Shown here in pieces: positions 1-8,638 of a DNA stretch of 64,000 nt. The DNA comes from Lachnospiraceae bacterium (GTDB lineage Bacteria; Bacillota; Clostridia; Lachnospirales; Lachnospiraceae). The stretch is taken from the NCBI GenBank assembly GCA_023664345.1, contig JAMPFQ010000002.1, positions 186,001-250,000 on the forward strand, read 5' to 3'. The first letter of the stretch is position 1. Each line of letters opens with the position of its first letter. The notes beneath the pieces are model-generated. The model ran no database searches and was not told the DNA's origin. It saw only the letters and a list, made by a program, of their open reading frames with translations. Made by a program: the position numbers and the translations under genes.

Positions 1-1297
1 GGCAAAACAGCATCTGCAGCCTCTGGGTTACCCCGGTACCTGCCACAGCCGAGCGCATCTTACTATTGTTGAGAACAAATGCAAGAAGCTCCAAATATTT
101 CTGTGTATATGCAGCAGCGCCGGAACAGAACTTGTCCAGACAAATTGGCGTAGCTTGAGACACTGCCTCCCAGCTTTCCTCAAAAAGTAACTGCAGAGAG
201 TGAATTTTATGCCCTGTTTCCTGAATCACAGGCTCTTCCGAACCCATTTCCCATACCGCATTCTTCAATTGCAGAAACTGTTCTTTCGCATAATCTAAAT
301 CCTCTTGATTCAATTGATATTTTTTCCATTCCTGTTCTTCGTCAGAATCCTCCTGCTCTCTATCAGCCATCCACTCTGCCTCAATCTCTGCAACTGTCTT
401 TCCGGAATCTTCCAACAGATAACATTGATAAGAGTTCTCATAAACTATGTCCTCTATGTCTGTAGGCCGTGTTTCTCCAGGAGAAGCGTTTCTGGCAGGT
501 GCCTTCAGGAAATCTTTTATATCGTCATAATACACATTTTTAAATATCTTTTCTATATCGCCCGATGCCAGACCATCGGTAATTGACTTTTCGAAAGGTT
601 TTCCCGCCATTTTTCCATTCATGACGGCTTTTATCAATCTGCTCTCAACAACATTATATTTGGATGCTCTCAGAATGCGATTTATTTCCCCTTTATACAA
701 ATAACTCGTTTTTCTGCTCTTCCAGATACCCAACATCGACAGGTTTTCATTCAACTTCTCAGGTAGCAAGACTCTTCTTGATATTCCGGCATTCTGCCCC
801 TGCTTCTTCTGCAGTGGACCGGATGGCACCTTCTGCGGCTTAATCGTTGTCTTCACAGAACTGTCTAAGTATTTCATCAAAGTACTCAATGCAACCTCGC
901 TATGGTCAAGTATTACCGATAAAAATGCCTTTGCATCATTATGAAAGCCTGCAGTAAGACTCAATGCTTTTTTCAGGCAATTCCACAGTACTTCCCTATT
1001 TTCAGCCATGATAGGATACTCATTAAAATCCTTCAAAGAATCAATCTGCTTGATTCCCTCACCCGAAAGCAATACGATTTTGGGCACATCCGGTGCATTC
1101 CGCATTCTTACAGCTTCTGAATAATCCCGATCATTCACAACAATCACGCAATATTCTGTCAAATCGGAAGTATCCAGTCCTTTCAGGAACTCCTCCTCAA
1201 CATCACAGAAAGATAAGAAGAATTCTTCTCTGTCTCCCCCAACTGCTTTCACATAAGTTTCAAGATATATGACAAAATATTCCTGCCACTTGCTCAT
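1..1297 (-). CDS. Large unrecognised protein, N-terminal 432 residues (possibly DptH-like), cut by window edge
   Basis: The frame stays open from an ATG at 1297 to the window edge, so only the N-terminus is visible. Its ATG overlaps the stop of the preceding gene in an ATGA quadruplet (1294-1297), showing translational coupling. The visible part has no P-loop. It opens with an alpha/beta-looking segment containing EAVRMRN near residue 60, followed by mostly helical, acidic sequence rich in Asp and Glu (around residues 290-330). As the last gene after a DptF-like ATPase it sits where the large HerA/FtsK-like DptH lies in dpt restriction operons, but I cannot confirm that from this fragment. 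Function unknown; the defence role is inferred from context. Confidence 0.7.
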   Translation of the reverse strand, partial: MSKWQEYFVIYLETYVKAVGGDREEFFLSFCDVEEEFLKGLDTSDLTEYCVIVVNDRDYSEAVRMRNAPDVPKIVLLSGEGIKQIDSLKDFNEYPIMAENREVLWNCLKKALSLTAGFHNDAKAFLSVILDHSEVALSTLMKYLDSSVKTTIKPQKVPSGPLQKKQGQNAGISRRVLLPEKLNENLSMLGIWKSRKTSYLYKGEINRILRASKYNVVESRLIKAVMNGKMAGKPFEKSITDGLASGDIEKIFKNVYYDDIKDFLKAPARNASPGETRPTDIEDIVYENSYQCYLLEDSGKTVAEIEAEWMADREQEDSDEEQEWKKYQLNQEDLDYAKEQFLQLKNAVWEMGSEEPVIQETGHKIHSLQLLFEESWEAVSQATPICLDKFCSGAAAYTQKYLELLAFVLNNSKMRSAVAGTGVTQRLQMLFC

Positions 1298-2784
1298 ATC
1301 AACTTAAATCCCCCTTTTTCCTCCGGAAGCGTGATGACAAAACCACTATCGGATAGTTTAATCAGACAATTCCCGCTATTCAAAGTATCCAGAAAAGCCT
1401 GCTTGTTCTTCATAAGCTCCTGAGCCTTCAGCAAGGGCTTAATTATCTTCAAATATTTCTCACTCTTACCGGTTTTTGTAATAATGATTGTGTATCGTTC
1501 CAATAAATCATCCAAGAAGTTATCCAGATAATCATATTTCAATCCCTTACGTGCTAAATAAAGACGCACATAAAACTCCGCTAATCCTTCCGACATGGCA
1601 AAATACTTCGAATTTACATTGGTTTTAGGGTACACCATGTCAATCTGCTTTCCGCTAGTAGACAAAATGGAAGACATTTTCTGCAGAGAGGACCCTTGCT
1701 TACTTCCTATCAGATCTGTAAAACGCATAACAAACTCATCCACATTTATATCCTTCTCATCTCCGTCCTCTATGGCAAATCCCTGCAGCAGCTTTTCATA
1801 CGTAACCTTTCTCAAGCTCTGCTGGTTTCTGCCGGAAATATCTTTCATGACTTCATCAAACGATTTTCCCTGAATCAACAGAGATTCCTTTTGCGCTGAC
1901 AAATGGAGAGATTGCGCTTTCCCAACGGACGGTTCCAGAGCTTCTCTATAAAAAGCTTTCAACAAATCCGGAAACACATCCCTAAGCCTTGTATAACTAT
2001 AACAGCATGCTCTATGTATATCTCCATTCAATCTGTCGTCAAATGGCCTCCCTTTACATAGTATACATGCATTTCCTCCTTTCCGTGCCAAAATATACTG
2101 TATGACATAACTGGTAAGAAGAATGGATAAGTATTGATATTTACGGTAAAAGTCCAATTCCGTAAAAAATTCCTGTGTCAACAGAATATGCAAGTCCTCA
2201 TTCAGTCGTTCCCCCAGCTTCCGCATGCGGTTCCGCTCAACTGGTTTGAGCATATTCCAAAAGTCAGCGTCCTCCTGCTTCACATCCCTTTTCCGCAGTT
2301 TTACATCTTCCACTTTTTGAAACAAAATCTTCCATATGTCGTCAATTCCGGAGTGATTGGAAAAAAGAAAACGCTTTAAATCCTGCTGCATCTTTTCATA
2401 TTGAAAATTTGTATCCAGACTCTGCAGATGAAACAGCACATGCCGCAAGGTTGGTTTTCCTTCTACCAACATGTCCTGTGTCAGGGGAAAATAAAAGTGA
2501 TGTTCCTTTTTCAACCGATTGTTTTCATTATGAATTGTCTCATCTCCCAGATATCTCTCCAGAAAACGATTAAAAGCCTCCTCCAACTTCTCTTTATTCT
2601 GTGAATCCTGTGTGCTGAGAACACCGTTTCTTTCAAACCAGTTATAGTTATACAACGTAAGATTCTCTCCTGCCTGTTCAAAATATTCCAACAGAAAATT
2701 ATTTGCCAACAGGTATTTGGGTGTTTCCGGTGCAGATATACCCACATGGGCGGCAATTCTGTCACTTGCTTTCGTGTTTGACAT
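1294..2784 (-). CDS. Unrecognised 496-residue protein of the putative defence operon (DptG position)
   Basis: I chose the ATG at 2784, which has a GGAAGAGGAG ribosome-binding site and lies one base after the upstream stop; a TTG 18 bases earlier would lie inside the upstream gene. The protein is soluble, helix-rich and without signal peptide. A Cys pair (CILCKGRPFDDR, about residue 240) followed by a second Cys pair (RACCYSY) could bind a metal. I do not recognise the family. Its place between a P-loop ATPase and a large downstream protein is that of DptG in phosphorothioation-dependent restriction loci, which is a weak contextual hint only. AT-rich composition like its neighbours suggests acquisition by transfer. 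Confidence 0.75.
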   Translation of the reverse strand: MSNTKASDRIAAHVGISAPETPKYLLANNFLLEYFEQAGENLTLYNYNWFERNGVLSTQDSQNKEKLEEAFNRFLERYLGDETIHNENNRLKKEHHFYFPLTQDMLVEGKPTLRHVLFHLQSLDTNFQYEKMQQDLKRFLFSNHSGIDDIWKILFQKVEDVKLRKRDVKQEDADFWNMLKPVERNRMRKLGERLNEDLHILLTQEFFTELDFYRKYQYLSILLTSYVIQYILARKGGNACILCKGRPFDDRLNGDIHRACCYSYTRLRDVFPDLLKAFYREALEPSVGKAQSLHLSAQKESLLIQGKSFDEVMKDISGRNQQSLRKVTYEKLLQGFAIEDGDEKDINVDEFVMRFTDLIGSKQGSSLQKMSSILSTSGKQIDMVYPKTNVNSKYFAMSEGLAEFYVRLYLARKGLKYDYLDNFLDDLLERYTIIITKTGKSEKYLKIIKPLLKAQELMKNKQAFLDTLNSGNCLIKLSDSGFVITLPEEKGGFKLI

Positions 2785-2785
2785 A

Positions 2786-4396
2786 TCAGTCTCCTCTTCC
2801 AATTAAAATTGTTCGATGCTCATCATCTGTCCAGAAATCCGTTTCCGCATGGATCTTTAATGTAAAGTCACAATATTTCATCAGGCTGTCATCAAAACAT
2901 ACTTTCACCGTATCATAGGCATCTTTCTTTATGGAAAGGATTTTTCGGTAAAATGTATTCACAGCATATTCTTCCTGACTTAATCCATTGCGATTCAAAA
3001 AATAGTCGTAGCTGCACAACATCAGATATCGGAACTGATTATAATCAATCAACAGACTGATTAATTTTCGTCTTCCTTTTTCATCTTTGTGCTGATAACT
3101 CAGATAAAATTTATTCCATTTTGATCCTTCTTCTGGCTTTTTCCCTCCCAACTGCAAATCGTATCTATGCCAAATCATACTGATGTCCTGAGTCACTAAA
3201 AATTCCATTCTAATCTTCTTATCAAAAATAGCAGGAACATCCGTGACAGTAAGGCCTGTCTCGCTTTTCTCCTGATTACCTATCTTGTTAATTCCCTTTT
3301 TCAACTGGCGCAGAACTGGATTATCGTCTATTGCAGTGTCAAAATAAAATGGAGGCTTATGGATATGTTCCAGTGCCTCCCGAAACTCTTTTAGATACTC
3401 AACGTGCAGCATCCCATAGGCATCCTGTCCTGTCTCAAAAAAGGCTTTCCTCTGTTCATTCCGATAGGCTTCCCTGGAATTAATACCCTTATATCTCTGC
3501 CTTTCCAGCCCAGGATCCATCCGGGATACCTTGCGCAACAACAAATCATCACTCTCTTCAAAGACATGATAGTAGAGTTTCTTTTCTTTCAATTCCTCCA
3601 ATCTGGACAATCTTTCGAATGCCTCTGGGCCATCAGAATTTCCAATGCTCTTTATTTCTGCTTCCACTTCCCTTCTGCGTTGTATACAGTCTTGCCCAAA
3701 AGTGACAGTGTACGCCAAAAGAGAAAGTAATTCCCGAAATGTAATATGTCCCCCAATCAAATATATAGCATCACAGATTGTCCTCATGGCTTTTACTCCG
3801 GCAGAGGAAAGAAGTTTATCCAAGTTCTTCTTATAGGAACAATATCCGAAACAGGGACATGTCGCTTCATCGCACTCCTTCTCATATGACAGAAATGCCG
3901 ACATAATATCTCCAAAAAAATTCTCATTCTCAGCCAAATTGCGGTTTTCAAAATTACAGACATATATATCCTTGCGTTCTTTTGTCAGTTCTTCCATAAG
4001 ATTCCCCGAAAACTGTATGACAGCCTGCGTAAAAATTCCCACATTGGCTGAAATGATGAGCCTTTCGGAAGAAGTTCCCTCCAACACTGCGCTCAGACGA
4101 TTAATCAATTCTTCTTTTTCCTTGTCTTGCAATGCCGAAAAATCTCCGCAAGGCTCTGAAAATCCACTTTCAACTAACCGATTCTTCAAATTGCGTATAA
4201 TTCGAGACTTGCCATCTCCAGCCTCTCCTGTCAACAAAATCACCTTAAGTTCGTCAATATTCTCTCGAATATACTTCTCCTCTGGTAATTCTACATTGAA
4301 TTGTTCGTCTGTATTTCTTTCATCCATCATAAATCCATGAGACTGGTATTGACCACAGTATCTCACCAGCATTCCCACTTTGTCCCGAAGTGTCAT
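2786..4396 (-). CDS. P-loop ATPase, DptF-like
   Basis: A clear Walker A motif, GEAGDGKS, sits at about residues 57-64, preceded by the strand VILLT. Downstream a segment LIISANVGIFTQAV and a Cys cluster (CPCFGYC) precede a GGHITFRELLSLLAY segment. From memory this order (short N-terminal region, P-loop, Cys cluster, HxTFRE-like block) recalls DptF, the ATPase of phosphorothioation-dependent restriction, but I could not compare it. Start at 4396 has AGGAGG nine bases upstream; an in-frame ATG 33 bases further up lacks one. The gene is one base from its downstream partner and 63 bases from its upstream one, so the operon is continuous. No dnd modification genes are visible, so the trigger may differ. 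Confidence 0.7.
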   Translation of the reverse strand: MTLRDKVGMLVRYCGQYQSHGFMMDERNTDEQFNVELPEEKYIRENIDELKVILLTGEAGDGKSRIIRNLKNRLVESGFSEPCGDFSALQDKEKEELINRLSAVLEGTSSERLIISANVGIFTQAVIQFSGNLMEELTKERKDIYVCNFENRNLAENENFFGDIMSAFLSYEKECDEATCPCFGYCSYKKNLDKLLSSAGVKAMRTICDAIYLIGGHITFRELLSLLAYTVTFGQDCIQRRREVEAEIKSIGNSDGPEAFERLSRLEELKEKKLYYHVFEESDDLLLRKVSRMDPGLERQRYKGINSREAYRNEQRKAFFETGQDAYGMLHVEYLKEFREALEHIHKPPFYFDTAIDDNPVLRQLKKGINKIGNQEKSETGLTVTDVPAIFDKKIRMEFLVTQDISMIWHRYDLQLGGKKPEEGSKWNKFYLSYQHKDEKGRRKLISLLIDYNQFRYLMLCSYDYFLNRNGLSQEEYAVNTFYRKILSIKKDAYDTVKVCFDDSLMKYCDFTLKIHAETDFWTDDEHRTILIGRGD

Positions 4397-4459
4397 AAAT
4401 CTATCCCTCCTGCATTTAACCTGTCTCACCTACGACATAACACAAACGAATCGAACCAC

Positions 4460-5635
4460 CTATATCTGAACAAAGTCAATAACCCCCGTTTTCATAACCG
4501 ACTCCTGTAAAATAGCTCTCTCATTATTTTCTGCATATATGATAAACATATCATAATTATCCTTTATCAAACACAAGGCCTCTTCAATACTTTTCTGTCC
4601 ATTCTCAATCATGCAAGTAATGATTTCTGACGTATATGTAGACAAATAATCATACAAGTGTTCAACATAAGCAATTAGCAAGTTTTGATCCTGAAGCGCA
4701 GCATGGGCAATTTCATTCCGGATTCTATATAGTCGCTGTATCTGCCAACTGATGCGTTCATGATGCTTTTCAATCTTTTCCTGTACTGCTTTTACGTTTG
4801 TCAAAATTTCATGTATGGATTCCGTCCTATATTTTAATAGTGTATTAACCTTGCATTTTTCAACCAATTCCGCATACATTTTCTGATTTTGAAACACCTC
4901 TATCGTTTCACAAACCATCTTTCGCTTTGTTTCCTGATGCATGTCAATACTTTTCTCCGCGAAATCAAACAGTATGCCGCACCTTAAACAATCTTCCACA
5001 TAGTTTCTGACAATACGATATAGATACCTCATACATACAGCTGCAGGCACCGTTTCTTTTACACATGAAATAATATCAGTGTACAAATTTGTTCTCGCAA
5101 GAGATTCCAACTCCACCCAGAGATTCGTGTACTTTTCTTCCTGAAAAAGCGATACACGGCTCATATTCGTATAGCCAAAAGAACCCTTTAATTTCTCTCT
5201 TACCATAGTTCTCCTATCATCTGCAAAAATACGCTGTGTATATTCAAAAATTCTGCCTGAACTATCCATGTAATCATACGTCTGATATAAGCTTTCCGCA
5301 GTGAACGAAGAATGATACTTTGTCTTCTCATTTATAGCCAAAATAACCACTGCTGATAAATCCCAAGCGCTTACCAGATTATAGAAACTTGCCATGTTTA
5401 GCTGCTCTGAAATGGAGATTATTGCTAAGTGTGCCGCAGTATAAATATCATAAGCTTCCACTAATACTCGAAAATATTTTTTATTCGCATTTAGCAATCT
5501 TCCTATATCACCTATATTGGCATACTCGCCACACAATTCTGTATATTCTTTGGTTCCAAGCCCCACTTTCTGCATAGCTTCCAGCAAATTTTCCTGTTCT
5601 TCCCTTTGTCGGGGTTTAAAAGGCACATTTATCAA
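4460..5635 (-). CDS. HEPN-domain protein, putative abortive-infection RNase
   Basis: An RNEIAH motif at residues 306-311 matches the R-x4-6-H signature of HEPN ribonucleases, followed by a long helix (about 315-340) as in the Apea/Abi-like HEPN folds. The preceding 300 residues are helical and unrecognised and could be a sensor or oligomerisation part. The frame opens with TTG overlapping the stop of the upstream gene (TTGA, 5632-5635). No good ribosome-binding site is seen there, and the ATG at 5575 is an alternative start. HEPN proteins in defence loci typically cleave RNA when infection is sensed; that role is inferred here from motif and neighbours. Without the downstream ATPase the function could be independent toxicity. 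Confidence 0.7.
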   Translation of the reverse strand: MINVPFKPRQREEQENLLEAMQKVGLGTKEYTELCGEYANIGDIGRLLNANKKYFRVLVEAYDIYTAAHLAIISISEQLNMASFYNLVSAWDLSAVVILAINEKTKYHSSFTAESLYQTYDYMDSSGRIFEYTQRIFADDRRTMVREKLKGSFGYTNMSRVSLFQEEKYTNLWVELESLARTNLYTDIISCVKETVPAAVCMRYLYRIVRNYVEDCLRCGILFDFAEKSIDMHQETKRKMVCETIEVFQNQKMYAELVEKCKVNTLLKYRTESIHEILTNVKAVQEKIEKHHERISWQIQRLYRIRNEIAHAALQDQNLLIAYVEHLYDYLSTYTSEIITCMIENGQKSIEEALCLIKDNYDMFIIYAENNERAILQESVMKTGVIDFVQI

Positions 5636-6261
5636 AACATGGTAGACTGTTTTTCTTCAATGAGCAATTGCCTGCTGAATGCATTCCATTGCTCTCCAAA
5701 TTCCTTTTCTTTCATTTCCTCAATAGTAAAGAAGCGCAATAACTCTTTTAATGCAGCAGCTGACCAACCATTGTAAACCGCCTGGCTGGCAACTACATTC
5801 GAATATACTTCTATATCTTCTATATTACAATCTATAATAGCCCGCTTCAATCCATCTAATGCCATTTCGAAATAAGTATGCTCTATCTGGTTTATGGCAT
5901 ATTTCAGCCTATATAATAAACGGTTCTTCTCCGCATCTGATTTAGGTGCTTTCCCTAATACATTCCTCAAACTATTTGAGATTGTCCTATAATGCATTTC
6001 CATTACTTTGTCCCGATTCAAGAGAAATAGAAGTTCTTTACGGCAAGCTTCTATATTCGCGTCGGATATAAACAGTCCTTCTTTCGTCTTCTCTATTACC
6101 AAAACCAATTCTTTCATGGCACTCAGCGATGTAAAAATCCTATATTGATAAATATCTAATGTTTTTTTGTGCATCAGTTCCTGCCACAGCTGATAAAACG
6201 GTACTACTATCGTTTTTCCCCCTCTGCTCAGCAGGATTTCGTCATTGCTGCCTTTTAACAT
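5632..6261 (-). CDS. Helical protein upstream of and coupled to the HEPN gene
   Basis: This 209-residue protein opens the operon. I place the start at the ATG at 6261, preceded by GGAG about 11 bases away; an upstream GTG (6273) is the alternative. It is helical, soluble, and has no recognised motif. Its stop overlaps the next start by four bases, so the two products are probably made together and may form a complex, for example a sensor, antitoxin or scaffold for the HEPN subunit. The coupling is seen; the partnership is inferred. Function unknown. Confidence 0.65.
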   Translation of the reverse strand: MLKGSNDEILLSRGGKTIVVPFYQLWQELMHKKTLDIYQYRIFTSLSAMKELVLVIEKTKEGLFISDANIEACRKELLFLLNRDKVMEMHYRTISNSLRNVLGKAPKSDAEKNRLLYRLKYAINQIEHTYFEMALDGLKRAIIDCNIEDIEVYSNVVASQAVYNGWSAAALKELLRFFTIEEMKEKEFGEQWNAFSRQLLIEEKQSTMF

Positions 6262-6291
6262 ATCACTTTTCACTCCATAATCGAATTTTTC

Positions 6292-6320
6292 TTGACATAT
6301 CTCCCCAAAATATGTATAAT
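6292..6320 (+). promoter_or_regulatory. Perfect sigma-A promoter, divergent from the defence operon
   Basis: TTGACA (6292-6297), a 17-base spacer and TATAAT (6315-6320) match consensus at every position. It faces rightwards, away from the operon at 1-6261, towards a stretch with no plausible protein gene but with two strong hairpins. Confidence 0.75.
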
Positions 6321-6326
6321 CTTAAG

Positions 6327-6515
6327 TAATTGAGACATATTTATTTAAGGATAAAAGAGGTGCTTCCTTTCGTGGTGAGGTATTGTCCCCCACAAAAAGG
6401 ATTGACCTCTTTCTATATTTTACCTTATTTTTATATCTTCTGCAAGTACCAGACAATTTTAGATTTACGCCAAAATGGGCATTCACCAGACAAGGTATAA
6501 TGCCCATTTTATTTT
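6327..6515 (+). ncRNA. Candidate structured small RNA next to the defence operon
   Basis: Transcription from the consensus promoter at 6292-6320 should begin near 6327. The stretch contains no ribosome-binding site with a credible frame. It folds into a long hairpin (about 6354-6412) with arms AAAGAGGT and ACCTCTTT, TCCTTT and AAAAGGA, and an upper CGTGG/CCAC pairing. A second hairpin with a T-rich tail (6472-6510) is a natural end, giving roughly 190 nt; a shorter product ending after 6412 in CTATATTTT is also possible. No known RNA family is recognised. Expression is inferred. Confidence 0.45.
6472..6515 (+). terminator. Rho-independent terminator hairpin
   Basis: AAAATGGGCATT (6472-6483) pairs perfectly with AATGCCCATTTT (6499-6510) across a 15-base loop and is followed on the plus strand by TTTTATTTT. 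It can end the candidate small RNA; on the minus strand it could also stop transcription leaving the M23 remnant towards the defence operon. Confidence 0.65.
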
Positions 6516-6625
6516 AACACCATATTATATCAAAATACTATTGAGATTTTGCAATTCACTTACTGATTCATTATTGTTCACCTTCTATTTTCATGTTTTA
6601 AGTTCTATTTCTCTAAAGTTCTAGG

Positions 6626-6967
6626 TTACTCTTCCGAAGTATTGCTCTCAGAGGACTCCTTTGCTGTTGTTTCAGACTGCCCCCTCATATACTCTTCCAC
6701 CGCCGGGTCCACAATCCCCGTCGTCCTCCTCCACTCTTTCGTTCCCTCCACTTTCACCGCCGTCTGGGTGTGCTTCGCCAGGAACCTGGTCAGGGCATAC
6801 AGATCGATCCAGATCTCATTGTTCCCTTCCTTCTGGGACTCATCAAAAATAAGCTGCAGCCCCCAGTGCAGGTGCACGATGTCTATATTATTTACGTTTT
6901 CTTTCGCGCTGTAGCCAGTGTGGCCCATGTAGGATTGTGTCAAGAACAGACTAAACTTTTTTAACAA
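6626..6967 (-). pseudogene. M23 (LytM-type) peptidase 3'-end remnant, copy 1
   Basis: From YMGHTGYSAKENVNN to VDPAVE it closely matches the C-terminal part of the intact M23 peptidase gene at 11581-12666, including the HLH metal/catalytic motif. Everything upstream, with the H-x3-D half of the active site, is missing, so it cannot be a working peptidase. The first residues (MLKKFSLFLTQS) are read from non-homologous DNA shared with the second remnant at 10193-10474. The tail after VDPAVE differs between all three copies. I read it as a displaced gene end left by integration or rearrangement. Confidence 0.8.
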
Positions 6968-6981
6968 TTCTGTAACAATTT
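6921..6981. repeat. Junction sequence shared by the two M23 remnants, copy 1 (possible attachment site)
   Basis: Outside the peptidase homology the two remnants share a further ~50 bp: AGGATTGTGTCAAG, ACAGACTAAACTTTTTTAA and TGTAACA with few differences; beyond that they diverge. The sequence could be an integrase attachment end or a decayed insertion-sequence terminus; the breakpoint lies at TGGCCCATGT. Confidence 0.6.
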
Positions 6982-7076
6982 ATATCGGCAACCTCCTATT
7001 CCGCCTTTATTTCTCTAATGTAATCGTTCTTCCAGGTAGTCCTTATAGTTTTGCGCTGACCGTTCATTCTCATTTT

Positions 7077-8573
7077 TCATATGGTAATGATCCATTTCCC
7101 TTTTTTAGTAGAACCCTCCCGCTTAAGTATTCCTTTTTCCTTTAACCTGTCCATAACATACCTGACACCATTTTTTGACATACCAATGTTTTCCGCCATT
7201 CGCTCCTGTGTAATATCAGGATTCTCAAAAATAAGCCTAACTACTTTTTTCTCAGTCTCAGACAAGATAGATATCGCTTCCATCTTACTGTTGTGCAGAC
7301 CTTTTACAATATTTTGTATGCCAGTTCCCATACTTTCTGTGCCAGTATCATACGGCTTATCAACTATTTCTGTGCCAGTTTGATTCTTTTCTATGCTAGT
7401 TTCTGTGCCAGAACGATAAAAATTCACCCGAAAAGCATCACCCATATCAATAAATTCCGGTTCCCGCACTTCATATTCCTTACAACCCTGTATCATCCTT
7501 TGAATGCCTGTACCCCACTGCTCAATAATACCCATCCGACTAAAAACTTCTGCAACACAAACATTACGGATTTTAGAACGTCCTGATATAGCCTGCTCCA
7601 TCGTCAGCCCGCCATACAGCATGCCAGGGGACGTTATTTCTACCCTGTTATCATAAATTGCAACCTGTACGCAGGAATGGTCTAAATAACACCGATGGCA
7701 TACGGCATTTATGATTGCCTCCCGAATACTTTCCGGCGGCAGTTCATATCGGTCTTTCCGGACTACCCCGTCAATTATCGCCCCAAGATTGATATGCTTT
7801 AAGACAAACTTGTATGCATCTTCAATCTGTTCATAAATTGGTCCCTCAAATTCCCGCCTATCAATAAATACAGCACGGTTTTCTCCTTTAAACAGTGCAC
7901 ACTGTATTTTGGCAAATCGGAAGGTGTTATTTGTGAGCAATATAAATGCATTTGTGGGAAGGTATGTTTGCCCGATCTTCTTCAGAATCCCCCAGTTTTC
8001 CAGGTTTACAGCGGTTATTTCCCCAACTTTGCTAACAGGAATTTCTTTCGATTCCGAAATATACCTTCGAATGTCGCTGCACAGCCTTAACGTGTCTTCT
8101 TCGCTATAATCCATCTCCACATTGACAACTTCATCAAACGACTTGCCCGCTCCCTGATACTCCAAATCTTTTAATATTGCTTCATCCGCCGGCCTGCTGG
8201 TTCCTGCGACCCGGATGTATGTCCCATTTTCCTTTCCCTGGCTTCGAATATAATATGGCCTGTTCTGTCCCGGATAGATTTCCACCTGGACAATGCATTT
8301 TCCTTCTAGCGTTTGAAAAGTAATATCCGGGACAATCTGCGGCACACACATATCGGAAACCGCATTTGCAATTTTGTCCATAATCTTAAAAACAGAACTT
8401 GGGTCAACACCAACAACCTCTTTTGTCAAATCGTCCACACCAATCATTATTTTCCCGCCGGATGTGTTTGCGTATGCAATAATGGTCTTCATATACTTTT
8501 TGCTGTCATCCGGAAGCTGGACCTTGAATTCCACATTTTTTGATTCGCCTCTTTTTATCTCATCAAGTGTCAT
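7077..8573 (-). CDS. AlbA_2 (Schlafen-type) DNA-binding / HATPase transcriptional regulator
   Basis: The N-terminus (GESKNVEFKVQLPDD, then GGKIMIGVDD) is an AlbA_2 divergent DNA-binding domain. The middle carries an ATP-binding HATPase_c_4-like part (REAIINAVCHRCY, then DNRVEITSPGML). The last ~60 residues form a winged helix (ITQERMAENIGMSKNGVRY). This is the architecture of the many RecG-related putative regulators in Firmicutes. I start at the ATG at 8573, with AAGGGGG eight bases upstream; the longer frame runs back through a repeat element. It lies directly downstream of the recombinase gene and probably regulates or accompanies that element. Target genes are unknown. Confidence 0.8.
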   Translation of the reverse strand: MTLDEIKRGESKNVEFKVQLPDDSKKYMKTIIAYANTSGGKIMIGVDDLTKEVVGVDPSSVFKIMDKIANAVSDMCVPQIVPDITFQTLEGKCIVQVEIYPGQNRPYYIRSQGKENGTYIRVAGTSRPADEAILKDLEYQGAGKSFDEVVNVEMDYSEEDTLRLCSDIRRYISESKEIPVSKVGEITAVNLENWGILKKIGQTYLPTNAFILLTNNTFRFAKIQCALFKGENRAVFIDRREFEGPIYEQIEDAYKFVLKHINLGAIIDGVVRKDRYELPPESIREAIINAVCHRCYLDHSCVQVAIYDNRVEITSPGMLYGGLTMEQAISGRSKIRNVCVAEVFSRMGIIEQWGTGIQRMIQGCKEYEVREPEFIDMGDAFRVNFYRSGTETSIEKNQTGTEIVDKPYDTGTESMGTGIQNIVKGLHNSKMEAISILSETEKKVVRLIFENPDITQERMAENIGMSKNGVRYVMDRLKEKGILKREGSTKKGKWIITI

Positions 8574-8638
8574 TTTATACCCCCTTGCATGCTTCAGCAT
8601 GCATACCAATCAATATTTGAAAATTTATTTTCAAACTT
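8571..8638 (-). repeat. 68-nt two-hairpin leader element, copy A
   Basis: Aligned without gaps (about 84 percent by eye) to 52537-52604, and like that copy it ends exactly at a start codon. On the minus strand it holds a TTTGAAAA/TTTTCAAA stem, a constant linker, a GCATGC/GCATGC stem, then the ribosome-binding site. In both stems the differences from copy B keep pairing (A-T in one copy, G-C in the other). It overlaps the 3' end of the recombinase gene by eight bases. Confidence 0.75.

Noticed and set aside
6322-6507. A 61-codon minus-strand frame antisense to the candidate small RNA
   Set aside because: It covers both hairpins and has no ribosome-binding site or protein-like features.
6327-6515. 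6S RNA (size fits)
   Set aside because: The 5' and 3' ends do not pair and there is no single long rod with a central bubble.
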